Assembly: GCF_039673065.1 (NCBI RefSeq)
Contig: NZ_JBDJKW010000018.1
Span: 1 to 64,000 of the forward strand
Direction of reading: 5' to 3'
Source of the DNA: Allobosea sp039673065
GTDB taxonomy: Bacteria; Pseudomonadota; Alphaproteobacteria; Rhizobiales; Beijerinckiaceae
DNA: 64,000 nucleotides
Shown: in pieces, positions 25,876-36,200 of the stretch
Numbering within the stretch: position 1 is the stretch's first letter
Layout of the letters: every line of letters begins with the position of its first letter
Made by a program: the position numbers and the translations under genes
Notes under the pieces: generated by a model
Databases searched by the model: none
Told to the model about the DNA's origin: nothing
Seen by the model: the letters and a program-made list of their open reading frames with translations, nothing else

Positions 25876-26727
25876 TCAGGCGATCCTGACCAGGCGCGTC
25901 ACCCGGCTGGGATTGCCCTCGGCGAGCAGGAGCGCTCCGTCCGGCGCGCCCCATATGCCGTGCGCGCCGTTGAGCACCGGGCGGCAGCGCCCGATGAAGG
26001 CGCCGTCCGGTGCCAGCATGGTCAGCGACGGCAGAAGGTCCGTGACGAAGAGATGGCCCTCGGCATCGCCCCAGATGTCCATGGGCTGCCGGAAGCCGCC
26101 GACCATCCCCAGCAGGTCACCATCCGCCGTGAAGATCTGGAGGCGGTTGTTGTCGCGGTCGGCGACGACGACGCGCCCGTCCGGCTGCAGCCAGACCGCA
26201 TGCGCGTTCATGAATTCGCCCGGCGCGTTGCCGATCGCACCCCAGGCGCCAATCCGCCGGCCGTCGGGCGCGAAGCGGTGAACCGTGCCGGCGGCGTAGC
26301 CCTCGCAGACATAGATCTCGCCGACCGCAGAGATCGCCACGTCGGTCGGATGGTTGAAGGGCGCGTGCGGGGTGTTGCGGCTGCCGAGCCCACCGATTCT
26401 CTGCCCGTCCCGATCGCAGATGACGACCTCATGCGCATCGCGGTCGACCACGAAGACGCGCCCGTCCGGCGCCGTCGCCAGCATGTGCGCATCGGCGATC
26501 AGCCCGGCGCCCCAGGCGCCGATGCGCGTTCCGTCCGGCGCGAGCACGACCACCGCATCGCTCGGCGCATCGACCAGCGGGTCGCTGCGCAGGAGGACAT
26601 GCACCCTGCCCTCGCCATCCACCGCGACGTCGGTGACCTTGCCCTGTCCCTGCGGCAAAGCTCCCCAGGGCCGCTCGACGCGGTAACGGCGCTCGCCCAG
26701 CGCCACGATCAGCTCATGCCCCGCCAT
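25876..26727 (-). CDS. NHL-repeat six-bladed beta-propeller protein
   Basis: A 283-residue protein made of repeated NHL-type blades, each with the pattern DGR-hydrophobic-VVDRD. Examples are PDGRVFVVDRDAHEVVICDRDGQRIGG and PDGRVVVADRDNNRLQIFTADGDLLG, and PFNHPTDVAIS is a classic NHL turn. The fold resembles peptidyl-alpha-hydroxyglycine lyase and SMP-30-like lactonases. No signal peptide is visible, so it is probably cytoplasmic. ATG at 26727 is preferred because GGGAAGG lies 5 bases upstream; ATG at 26745 is the longer alternative. The function is unknown. Confidence 0.85.
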   Translation of the reverse strand: MAGHELIVALGERRYRVERPWGALPQGQGKVTDVAVDGEGRVHVLLRSDPLVDAPSDAVVVLAPDGTRIGAWGAGLIADAHMLATAPDGRVFVVDRDAHEVVICDRDGQRIGGLGSRNTPHAPFNHPTDVAISAVGEIYVCEGYAAGTVHRFAPDGRRIGAWGAIGNAPGEFMNAHAVWLQPDGRVVVADRDNNRLQIFTADGDLLGMVGGFRQPMDIWGDAEGHLFVTDLLPSLTMLAPDGAFIGRCRPVLNGAHGIWGAPDGALLLAEGNPSRVTRLVRIA

Positions 26728-26936
26728 AGTGCCTTCCCGTTTCATCCCGACCGTGCGCGGCGACCTTCACAGGCCCCCTGCCCCGGTCGTACCGGCCCTC
26801 GCCTCGTACACAGCGCGGCCCGCACAGGCCATGCCGGCTGTGCACCGCGCCCCTCCTTGGCAAGCACCGTGCCAGAGATCGTCGAGGAGTATGCTCGACG
26901 TCCGCGGTCCCGCATACCGCAACGCGGCAGCCCGGC

Positions 26937-26965
26937 TTGACTATAATTAGGTACCATATCATAAG
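26937..26965 (+). promoter_or_regulatory. Promoter and candidate operator of the MarR gene
   Basis: The -35 TTGACT (26937-26942), a 17-base spacer and CATAAG (26960-26965) point at the MarR gene. A perfect TATAAT lies at 26942-26947. ATTAGGTACCATAT (26946-26959), centred on the palindrome GGTACC, overlaps the promoter and resembles MarR-type operators. The region is far more AT-rich than its surroundings. Confidence 0.5.
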
Positions 26966-26972
26966 CCGCCGC

Positions 26973-27479
26973 ATGATGACCCTCGACCTCAAGCATCGGG
27001 CGCTGCTCGACGAAGCGCAACGGCGCGGCCAGCCCGATACAGCGGCCATGCGGCTGTGCTTCGAAGTGCTGTCGCTGGCGGCGGCGATCGACCGTGCCTG
27101 TGCGGACCGCCTCGCCCCGCACGGGCTGTCCGAGGGCAAGTTCGTGGTGCTGATGCTGCTGCGCGATCTTGCCGAGGGCCTGTCCCCGCACGAGCTGGCC
27201 GAGCGTGCCGGGGTCGCGCGCGCGACGATCACCGGCCTGCTCGACGGGCTGGAGCGTCAGGGCCTGCTGGCGCGCCGGCGCGACCGTGACGACAGGCGCA
27301 AGCTCACCGTGCGCCTGACGCCCGCCGGACAGGCGCTGGCCGCCCGGCTCTTCGACGAGCACACCGCCTGGATCGCCTCGCTCTTCGCAGGCTTTACCGG
27401 CGAGGACCGCGCGGCTCTGAGCCGGCTCCTGGAGATCGGCCGCCGCATGATCGACGCCGGCGCTTCCCCCTCGCCCTGA
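26973..27479 (+). CDS. MarR-family transcriptional regulator
   Basis: A 168-residue winged-helix regulator. After an N-terminal dimerisation helix, the HTH reads LSPHELAERAGVARATITGLLDGLERQGLL, and the wing is RRRDRDDRRKLTVRLTPAG, the standard MarR pattern. The first ATG (26973, doubled at 26976) has no ribosome binding site, and the promoter's predicted start point falls on or beside it, suggesting a leaderless message. It probably represses itself and the small gene at 27569, or the divergent NHL gene. Confidence 0.93.
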   Translation: MMTLDLKHRALLDEAQRRGQPDTAAMRLCFEVLSLAAAIDRACADRLAPHGLSEGKFVVLMLLRDLAEGLSPHELAERAGVARATITGLLDGLERQGLLARRRDRDDRRKLTVRLTPAGQALAARLFDEHTAWIASLFAGFTGEDRAALSRLLEIGRRMIDAGASPSP

Positions 27480-27568
27480 CGGTCTCTCGCCCGGCCCGGA
27501 CTGAACGGTTCCCATCGCCGCGCGCCCCTTCGCGCCGGCCCTTTTCCAGCAAGCAAGGACATGCACCG

Positions 27569-27907
27569 ATGACGCATTATCTCGCGGAACTCTACTCGCC
27601 CACCCCGGCCTGGCAGGCGCTTCCTCTCGAAGAGCGACAGGCCTTCTTCGCGCGGATCGGCGCCGGCATGGGCGGCCTCGCCGAGCTGGGCATCGAGGCC
27701 CTCGCTCTCGGCCGCACGGATCCCGCCACGCCCAAGGCGCCGCCACAGCAGTTCTTCGCGATCTGGCGCGCCCCGGACGCCGCGGCCATGGCCGCCCTGG
27801 TCTCCGGCATCGCGGCCTCCGGCTGGCACGCCTATTTCGACACGGTCAACGCCAGCGGCCAGGGCGGTGATCTCGGCGCCCATCTGGCGGAACTCGCGGC
27901 GCTGTAG
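27569..27907 (+). CDS. Small protein of unknown function, DUF6616-like
   Basis: A 112-residue protein beginning MTHYLAELYSPTPAWQALPLEERQ, with a central FFAIWRAPDAAAMAALVSGI and ending in a beta-alpha element. This is the shape of a ferredoxin-like dimeric alpha-beta barrel (YCII- or DUF6616-like). It has no signal peptide or metal motif. It lies 89 bases after the MarR gene on the same strand and is likely its target or cotranscribed with it. The family name is from memory of the N-terminal pattern and is tentative. Confidence 0.75.
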   Translation: MTHYLAELYSPTPAWQALPLEERQAFFARIGAGMGGLAELGIEALALGRTDPATPKAPPQQFFAIWRAPDAAAMAALVSGIAASGWHAYFDTVNASGQGGDLGAHLAELAAL

Positions 27908-27951
27908 CGCCCCGCCACGCAGATCGGGGCCGGCGTCGGGAATGCCGGCCC

Positions 27952-29619
27952 CTAGGCAATCGCCCGCCCCGGAACCGACACCGACGCCTGTCGTTCCGCA
28001 TCGGCACGCCTGGCCTGCTTGTCGGCATACATGAGCCGGTCCGCCTCGCGCAGCGCCGCCTGCAGCGAGCTGACCGCGGGATCGATGCCGACAATGCCGA
28101 AGCTCGCGCCGGCATAGTCAAAGCTGCATTCCGGGAAACTGTAGGTGCCTATCAGAAGCGGCACGAGCCGCCGGCGCATCGCCTCGGCTGCCGGGTCGCG
28201 ATCCCCGTCGCGCACCGAGCCGGTCAGCCCGATCACCACGAATTCGTCGCCTCCCCAGCGGCCGAGCCGATCGCCGGCGCGCAGGCCGGCCAGCAGCCGC
28301 CGACCCGCCTCAGCCAGGAACCGGTCCCCGATCTCGTGGCCGTGCAGGTCGTTGATCGTCTTGAATTCGTCGAGATCGATGAACGCCACCAGCACGCGCT
28401 GGCTCGTCCGCTCCGCCAGCGCGAAGACCCGCCTCAGCTCGGCGAGGATGGCGCGACGGTTCGGCAGGCCGGTGAGCGTGTCGTAGTTCGCAGCATAGCG
28501 CTCTTCTTGATGGCGCATCGCGACCTGCCCGACGAGGCGGCCCGACAGAAGGGTCAGGAGCAGGCCGACAGCCGCCACCGACCCGGCCAGGAGCGCGTGC
28601 TGGCGGCGCATCGGCGCGAGCTGCTCGAGCGAGGCGAGCGTCAGCAGCTGGTACTGCTCGTCGGCGAGCGGCTGGCGGCGCAACAGATAGGGACGGCCCT
28701 CGACGAGCCAATGGTCGCCCTGCCCCGCATCCGCGATGGCGCTCACCGCCAGCGGCTCGCCCGGTCCCTCGTCGTCGGCCGAGGGGCGCAGGGCCTCCGG
28801 CGGCAGCAGGGCCGCGACGTTGCGCAGCGTGAACGGCGCTGAAGACGCCGTGGTCACGCGGCCCTGGCGGTTAACGATCAGGGCGATGTGGCGGCCGGTC
28901 AGGTAATGCGCCATGTCGGGACCGTCGAACCTGACGGTGACCGAGCCCAGCGGCCGGTCCTCCGTATCCTCGATGCGACTCGTGACGAAATAGGAGGGCA
29001 TCTGGTTGAGGCGCGCGATGCCGAAGGAACGCCCCTTCCCGGTGCGCAGCGCGTCGAGCAGATAGGCCCTGCCCGGATAGATCTGGCCCAGAATGTTGAA
29101 CGGCTCCGACCACTGGCTGGTGGCGACCGTGTCATGGGACAGGTTGTTCATGTAGATGCGCCCGTAGCGCAAGTCGTCGGACAGCCGGGTCATGACGTCG
29201 CCGACGCGGCGCACCTGCGGATCCTGCGCGAGGATCGCCGCCCGCTGCTCGCGCGTCAGTGCGTCGAAGCCCGGAGGGTCGGTGCGGTAGCGCGTCGCCA
29301 GCTGCACGACCTGGTTCTGGGTCGCCACCATGTTGGCGACGCTGGAAAGCTCGGCGAACAGGCGATCGACGACGCGCGCCGTGGTCTCGGCCTCGTAGGC
29401 GGCGCTGGCCTGCAGGCTGTCGCGCTCTTCGTCGAGGATGCGGCTCGAAAGCCAACAGCCGAGACCGGCGACCAGCACGAGCCAGGCGGCGGCGATCGCC
29501 AGAGTGGCGCGCCGCACGCCCGCGGGCGCCCGGCGCCCGCGCAGGCCCTGCTGCAACAATGCGTCGTCCGTGCCGTCTTCGCCAGCCAAACGCCGATCCA
29601 ACACACTCACCCCCGACAT
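27952..29619 (-). CDS. Membrane sensor diguanylate cyclase (GGDEF)
   Basis: A 555-residue protein. Transmembrane helix 1 is at about 40-60 (AIAAAWLVLVAGLGCWL), followed by a periplasmic Cache-like sensor of about 270 residues. Helix 2 is near 343-365 (HALLAGSVAAVGLLLTLLSG). The C-terminal GGDEF domain has an intact active site (GRWGGDEFVVIG) and an intact inhibitory I-site (RAGD five residues before GGDEF), so it should make cyclic di-GMP and be feedback-inhibited. There is no EAL domain. It is monocistronic, with ATG at 29619. Confidence 0.94.
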   Translation of the reverse strand: MSGVSVLDRRLAGEDGTDDALLQQGLRGRRAPAGVRRATLAIAAAWLVLVAGLGCWLSSRILDEERDSLQASAAYEAETTARVVDRLFAELSSVANMVATQNQVVQLATRYRTDPPGFDALTREQRAAILAQDPQVRRVGDVMTRLSDDLRYGRIYMNNLSHDTVATSQWSEPFNILGQIYPGRAYLLDALRTGKGRSFGIARLNQMPSYFVTSRIEDTEDRPLGSVTVRFDGPDMAHYLTGRHIALIVNRQGRVTTASSAPFTLRNVAALLPPEALRPSADDEGPGEPLAVSAIADAGQGDHWLVEGRPYLLRRQPLADEQYQLLTLASLEQLAPMRRQHALLAGSVAAVGLLLTLLSGRLVGQVAMRHQEERYAANYDTLTGLPNRRAILAELRRVFALAERTSQRVLVAFIDLDEFKTINDLHGHEIGDRFLAEAGRRLLAGLRAGDRLGRWGGDEFVVIGLTGSVRDGDRDPAAEAMRRRLVPLLIGTYSFPECSFDYAGASFGIVGIDPAVSSLQAALREADRLMYADKQARRADAERQASVSVPGRAIA

Positions 29620-29960
29620 CCGCGACAGTATCGGTCACGGGCACAGGAACGCTAGCGGATAGGCGCGACCAAATCGTAATCCCGACCGCCGGAAGCAGCG
29701 GCCGCGGAGGAATGCTTCTTTTACGCTGTTCCCGCGGCGACCGACCGACGGTCCCGGGCCGCCGTGCGGCTGTCATCCACGCGCATGGTTCGCGCAGCGT
29801 TGGGCACAGGCTCGATGCGTCCGGCACGCCGAGGCCATCGCAGCGACCGCGGCCCTACGAGACGCCTGCCACCACCGACGCACAGCGTACCGTCGCGGCC
29901 GAGCGAGCGACAGGGATTTCAAGGAGAGATCGACGCACCACGCCGGAGCATGATCGAAAA
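29620..29960. other. Intergenic region without a recognised gene
   Basis: A 341-base stretch between the cyclase start and the tRNA 3' end. It must carry the cyclase promoter and the tRNA terminator. No convincing small gene, strong hairpin or repeat was found. I saw no direct repeat of the tRNA 3' end here that would mark an integration site. Confidence 0.5.
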
Positions 29961-30037
29961 TGGCGCGCCCGACACGATTCGAACGTGTGACCTTTGCCTT
30001 CGGAGGGCAACGCTCTATCCAGCTGAGCTACGGGCGC
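29961..30037 (-). tRNA. tRNA-Arg (anticodon CCG)
   Basis: A 77-base cloverleaf read on the minus strand. The acceptor stem GCGCCCG pairs with CGGGCGC, the D arm is GCTC-AGCTGGATA-GAGC, and the anticodon arm is TTGCC-CTCCGAA-GGCAA with anticodon CCG. The T arm is ACACG-TTCGAAT-CGTGT, and the CCA end is encoded (complement of 29961-29963). It decodes CGG, a common arginine codon in this high-GC genome. Confidence 0.97.
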
Positions 30038-30050
30038 AAACCGTGGGAGG

Positions 30051-30079
30051 TGGATAGCCGATCGCGGGCGCTTCGGCAA
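30051..30079 (-). promoter_or_regulatory. Probable tRNA-Arg promoter
   Basis: On the minus strand -35 TTGCCG (complement of 30074-30079), a 17-base spacer and -10 TATCCA (complement of 30051-30056) lie 13 bases before the tRNA 5' end. This is the expected position and spacing for a sigma70-type tRNA promoter. Confidence 0.5.
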
Positions 30080-30220
30080 TGCGGGATTTTTTTGAAAGAG
30101 CCGCCCGTACCGACGGGGCGGGATGCCGTGGCGCCGAGGCCGCCAGGCTCGTGTTCGCCGGCGCCGAGCCGCGTCCTGCGAGGCAAGGACGCCTCATGCC
30201 GCCATCTGGCTAAATGCGAA

Positions 30221-30249
30221 TTGGCAGGGCGCTGCTCCCGCTCTTAAAG
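30221..30249 (+). promoter_or_regulatory. Candidate promoter of the giant helicase-nuclease gene
   Basis: -35 TTGGCA (30221-30226), a 17-base spacer and -10-like TTAAAG (30244-30249) are followed by the ribosome binding site GAGGGGGGAA and ATG at 30267, giving a very short leader. The -10 is weak, so the call is tentative. Confidence 0.4.
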
Positions 30250-30266
30250 TCGCGAGGGGGGAACAG

Positions 30267-33200
30267 ATGTCCGACACAGCTTTGGAAGAGGGCAGCGGCG
30301 TGACGGAGGAGGCTCCGGCCAGCGTCAAGATCAAGGCTCAGATCGCCCGCAGCTTCACCTTCGCCTCGCACCAGAACGCCATTCCGGTGCTGCGCGGGCT
30401 CTCGCTCGTCAACGAGACGCAGCGGCGCTTCGAACGCTGCCGGCTGGCGATGGTGGCGAGTCCGGGCTTCCTGAGGCCCAAGCTCTGGACCATCGACCGG
30501 CTGCTTCCCAGGGACACGATCGAGATCGGCGACAGGCGGATCGACCTCGACGCCGCCTATCTCTCCGGGCTGACGGAGGCCGAGCGCGGAGATATATCGC
30601 TGCGGCTCTATGACGGGGACGAACTGCTCGCAGAGGAGCGCGTCCAGGTCAGGATTCTGGCCAAGGACGAATGGGGCGGCGTCGCCGACATGGCCCAGCT
30701 CCTGCCCGCCTTCGTCCTGCCGAACGATCCCGCCGTGGCGCGCTGGATGCGCGGCGCCGCCGAGGCGCTCGTCCGTCACGGCCATCCCGCCGGCCTCGAC
30801 GGCTACCAGACGGGCGATCCGAGCCGCTGCCTGGTGATCGCTGCCGCCGTCTACAGCGCCATCGCAGAAGCGAAGCTGCATTACGCCGAGCCCCCCGCGA
30901 GCTTCGAGCAACGCGGGCAGAAGGTGCGGCTTCCCGGCATCGTCGCCCGCGACGGGCTGGCGACCTGCCTGGACAGCGCCTTGCTGTTCGCGGCGGTTCT
31001 GGAGGGCTGCGGGCTCAACAGCGCCGTGCTGCTCTTCAAGAGCCACGCGGCGGTCGGCGTCTGGCTGACGAAACGCACCTTCCGCAACGCGGTCGAGACC
31101 GATCTCGCCGAGGTACGCAAGGCGATCGTCGCCCGCGAATTCCTCGCCTTCGAGACGACGGGCGTGACCCACCGGCCGGTGGCGGCCTTCGATCATGCCC
31201 GCGCGCTGCTGCTGCCGCGGCTGACGGAGGAAGCCTCCGACGACTTCGTCGCGGCGATCGACCTGCACCGCTCACGCAGTGGCGGAATCCAGCCGCTCGC
31301 CTCCCATGCTCCCGTGCCGAGCGGAACCTCCGTCGACGACGGGGCTGCGATCCAGGTGCCGATCACGGTCGATACCGCCCATGCGCCCCTGCCTGCGGAG
31401 CTGGTTGAGATCAAGCCGACCACAGCTCAGGGCCGCATCGATCGCTGGCAGAAGAAGCTGCTCGACCTGACGCTGCGCAACCGGCTCCTGAACTTCCCCG
31501 ACACCAAGCAGACGATCCGCTTTCTCTGCACGGACGTCGCCGCGCTGGAGGACCGTCTGGCCGATGGCGCCACCATGCGCCTGATCTCGCTGCCCGAGCA
31601 CAATCCGCTGGGCGAACGCGACCCGGCTCTCTATCGCGAGATGCGTGGCCGCGACCTGCACCGCGACTTCGCGGCAGAGGCCCTGTCGCGCAACGAACTC
31701 GGCTCCCCGCTCGACGGCAAGGCGCTCGAAGCGCGCCTGATCGATTTGTACCGGCGCGTGCGCAACGATTTCGCGGAAGGCGGCGCCAATACACTGTTCC
31801 TCGCCGCCGGCTTCCTGCGCTGGAAGCGCAAGCCCGACGACGAGCGCAGTTATCGCGCACCGCTGCTGCTGATCCCCGTCAAGCTCGAGCGCCGCAGTGC
31901 CGGCTCGCAATTCTCCCTGCGCTTTCACGAGGACGAACCGCGCTTCAACGCCACCCTGCTCCAGTTCCTCGAAAGCGAGTTCGACCTGAGGCTTCCGCAG
32001 TTCGCCGGGGAACTGCCGCGCGACGGCAGCGGCATCGACGTCGCGCGGCTGCTGGCCGCGATGCGCGCCGCCGTGCGCGACGTGCCGGGGATGGAGGTCA
32101 TCGACGAAACCGCGCTGTCAACCTTCTCCTTCGCCAAGTACCTGATGTGGAAGGACCTGGTCGAGCGGACCGATGCGCTGCGGCAGAACCGGGTGGTGCG
32201 GCACCTGATCGACACGCCGGACACCGCCTTCGCCGGAGCCGACGGCGCGTTCGTCTCCGAGCGAGACCTCGATAGCCGCTACGAGCCGGCCGACATCGTC
32301 TCGGTGCTGCCGGCGGATTCCTCGCAGATCGCCGCCAGCGTCGCCGCCGCGGACGGCCGCGACTTCGTCGTCATCGGACCGCCCGGCACCGGCAAGAGCC
32401 AGACCATCGCCAACATGATCGCGCATTGCCTCGCGGTCGGGAAGACGGTGCTGTTCGTCGCCGAGAAGACCGCGGCGCTGGATGTCGTCTACCGGCGCCT
32501 GAAGGCCCACGGCCTCGGCGATCACTGCGTCGAGCTGCATTCATCGAAGGCGGATCGCCGCAGTTTTCTCGCGCAGCTTCGGACATCCTGGGAGAAGGGC
32601 CGCACCACCTCCCAGTCGGAATGGGTAGCGATCAACGCCCGGATGAAGGTGAAGCGCGATACGCTCAATACCTATGTCGAGGCCCTGCATCGCATCCACG
32701 CCAACGGCTTGAGCCCCTACGCCGCGCTCGGCATCGCACTGCGGGAGCAGTCACGGCACGCGCCGCCGCTCGCCTGGGCGGGGCACGACTGCCATGACGC
32801 CGTCAGCCGTGTCGCTCTCGGTGAACTCGCAGGCGAGATCGGACGGGTGTTCGGCGCGGTGGAACGCGCCCCTGTCCTCGACTGGATCGACGCCCCGCAA
32901 TGGTCGTCCGGCTGGCAGGAGGCGCTGATCGCCTCCGGCGACGCGCTCGCGCACACGACCGGCAGTCTGCGGAGGGCGCTCGCAAGCCTGCTGCCGCATC
33001 TCGGCCTGCCGGAAGAGTACGATGCCCCGCTGGATCGGTTGGAACGCCTGGCGCAGCTCGCCGAAACGCTCGCGGACACCGCCGGCTCGGACCAGCGCAT
33101 CGTCTTCGATCCGGATTTCGGCCAGTTGCGCGGCGCGCTCGCCGAACTGGAGCAATCGATTTCGGCCTACCGGTCGACGGAGGCCGAGCTCACGGCCAGC

Positions 33201-36200
33201 TTCGCGCGCGACGCCGTCCCGACGATCCCGGTGGAGGCGCTCGAACGCGACTGGCGTGAAGCCGGTGCGGCGATCTGGCCGCGCAACTGGCTCGGCAAGC
33301 GCCGCGTCCGAAAGCTGCTGGAAGGCTACGCGACGAGCGGAAGTCCGGACCCCGACACGGACCTGCCCGTTCTGCGGCGGTTGCAGGGGCTGCGCGCCGC
33401 GACACAGGCGAGCGGCCTCGCCGGAAAGCCGATCCGCTTCGCCGGGCTCGATACCGACCTCGACGCCGTCGACCGGCATCTGGCCAGCGCCAGCCGCCTG
33501 CGCGACGGGCTCCTGCGGCTGGGGCGCGCCGCCGACGACATCGGTGCGATCGTCCGCTCGGTCGCGCCGCTCCTGGCACCGGGCAGCGACGCCGAGCCGA
33601 TGCGCATCGCGGCGGCCGAGTATGCCTCGGCCTTCGCCGCCTTCGCGGCCGCACGCGGCCGTTTCAGCGAGATCGCCGGCAAGTCGCCGCTCGCCTCCGC
33701 GTCGGCGACACCACTCGCAGAGCTTTCGGCTGTCGCCGGGCAGTTGCGCGAGGCGCGCCATCTCCTGCGCGAATGGACGAGTTGGTGCGAGGTCCGCGCC
33801 CAGGCGCTGGGCCGAGGCCTCGGCCCGCTGGTCGAGGATCTCGAAGCCGGAGCCGTCGCGCCCGCGGGGACCCGGGAGGCGTTCGACCTCGCCTATGCAC
33901 GCTGGTGGCTGCCCCTCGTGCTCGATGCAGACCCGACCCTGCGCGGCTTCCGGCGCTTCCAGCACGAGCACACAGTCGAAGAATTCCGTGAGCTCGACGA
34001 TCTCGTGCGCACGCACGCCACGAGCCGCGTCGTCGGCACGCTCTCGCACGGCCTTCCCGCTGTCCAGAGCGTACCGCGCAACTCGGAGCTCGGCCTGCTC
34101 CGCCATCAGATGGAACTCCAGCGCCCGAACCGCTCGATCCGCGAGATGATCGCCGCTATGCCGTCGAGCTTCGCGCGGCTCGCCCCCTGCATGCTGATGT
34201 CGCCGCTCTCGATCGCGCAGTATTTCCCGACGGAGCAGGCACTCTTCGACGTGGTGATCCTCGACGAAGCCTCGCAGATCACGACCTGGGACGCGGTGGG
34301 AGCGATCGCCCGCGCCCGCCAGACGATCATCGTCGGGGATCCGCGTCAGCTGCCGCCGACGAACTTCTTCGGTCGCAACGAGGAGGCGGAGAACGTCCCC
34401 GAGCATGAGCGCGACCTCGAGAGCATCCTCGACGAAGCGAAGGCAGCCGGCATCCCGGTCCGCGACCTGCGCTGGCACTATCGCAGCCGGCACGAGTCGC
34501 TGATCGCGTTTTCCAACGCGTATTACTATCAGAACAGGCTGATCACCTTTCCGGCGCCGGCCGTCGAAGATCGTGCCGTCCAGCTGGTGCGTGTCGACGG
34601 CGTCTACGACCAGGGCAAGAGCCGCACGAACAGGACGGAGGCGCGCGCCTTGGTCGATCTCGCCGTCAGACGGATGCGCAGCTGGCTGGAGAAGCCGGAA
34701 GCCGCGCGGCCGACGCTCGGCATCATCACCTTCAACATCCAGCAGCAGAGCCTGATCCAGGACCTGCTCGACGAGGCCCGCCGCGGCGATCCGACACTCG
34801 AGTGGTTCTTCTCCGAGGACCGGACCGAGCCGACGATGGTCAAGAATCTCGAGAACGTGCAGGGTGACGAACGCGACGTCATCCTGTTCTCGGTCACCTT
34901 CGCGCGGGATCTCGCCGGACGGCGCAGCATGAATTTCGGCGCGCTGAACCGCGACGGCGGCGAAAGACGGCTCAACGTCGCAGTGACGCGCGCCCGGCAG
35001 AAGCTCGTGGTGTTCTCCGGTTTCGGGGCCGACGACATCGACACCGAGCGCACGAAGGCCGTGGGCGTCGCGCATCTCAAGGCCTTCCTCGATTTCGCGG
35101 CTCGCGGACCGGTGGCCCTGGCGGCGCAGGACCAGGGCTCGGTCGGCGGGCACGATTCGCCGTTCGAGGAAGCGGTCGCGGGCGAGTTGATCCGGCTCGG
35201 CTGGCAAATCGTGCCGCAGGTCGGCATTTCCGGCTTCCGGGTTGATCTCGGCATCCGGCATCCGGACAAGGCCGGCGCCTATCTGGCCGGCGTGGAATGC
35301 GACGGGGCGACATATCACAGCTCGGCGACGGCCCGCGATCGCGACAAGGTCCGCGAGCAGGTGCTGCGCGGCCTGGGCTGGAACATCGTCCGCGTCTGGT
35401 CGACCGACTGGTGGTTCGACCCGCGTGGGGCGGCGCAACGGCTGCACGCCGCGCTCGAGGCCCTGCTCGCCCGGAGCCGCGAGACGCAAGCGTCCGAGGA
35501 CGGCGACAGCGAAGCCCATTGGAGCCTGGGAGAAGAGATCGAACCGGCCGCAGCCGGATCGGGCGACGCGGCCGGACTGGTCGACGAGCACGAACACGCA
35601 GGCACGCAGGCCGCGCCGATCGCCAGCGAGAGCCCTATTTCTCCGGCAGTCACCGAGCCGAAACCGGCTTCACCCGCCACGGACTCGCCCGCGACATGGG
35701 CCTCTCGTCCAGCCGCCGCCGAAGACGGCTTTTATCGCGAGGCAGACCTGTCGCGCGCGCCCGCCGATCCGGCGACCTTCTTCGACCCGACCTATGACGG
35801 CACTCTCCAGGCGATGGTCGAGGCCGTCGTCGCCGCGGAGGCGCCGCTGCGCGAAGACATCCTCCTGCAACGGATTTCGCGCGCCCATGGCTGGCTGCGG
35901 ACGGGACCGCGCATTCGCGAGCGGATAACGCTGTACCTTCGCCATCTGCCCCGGAGCGAGGAAAGCAGCGGGACCTTCCTCTGGCCATCCGAGGGTGTCG
36001 CTGCGGTTCGGCGCTTCCGCCCGCCGGCCAGCGAGGCGGTGCGCCGGTCGATCGGCGAGATTCCGCTCGCGGAACTCGTCGGGTTCGCTCAGGCACACGC
36101 CACGTTGCCGGATGAGATCGATCCTCCGCTCGCCATGGCCCGGCTGCTCGGTGTGGAGCGTCTCACGGCGACGTCGCGCGCACGCCTCGACGAAGCGCTC

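Noticed and set aside
32751..35597. A 948-codon open frame antisense to the giant helicase gene
   Set aside because: The helicase motifs are all on the plus strand. The antisense product is low complexity with no motif and no plausible ribosome binding site.
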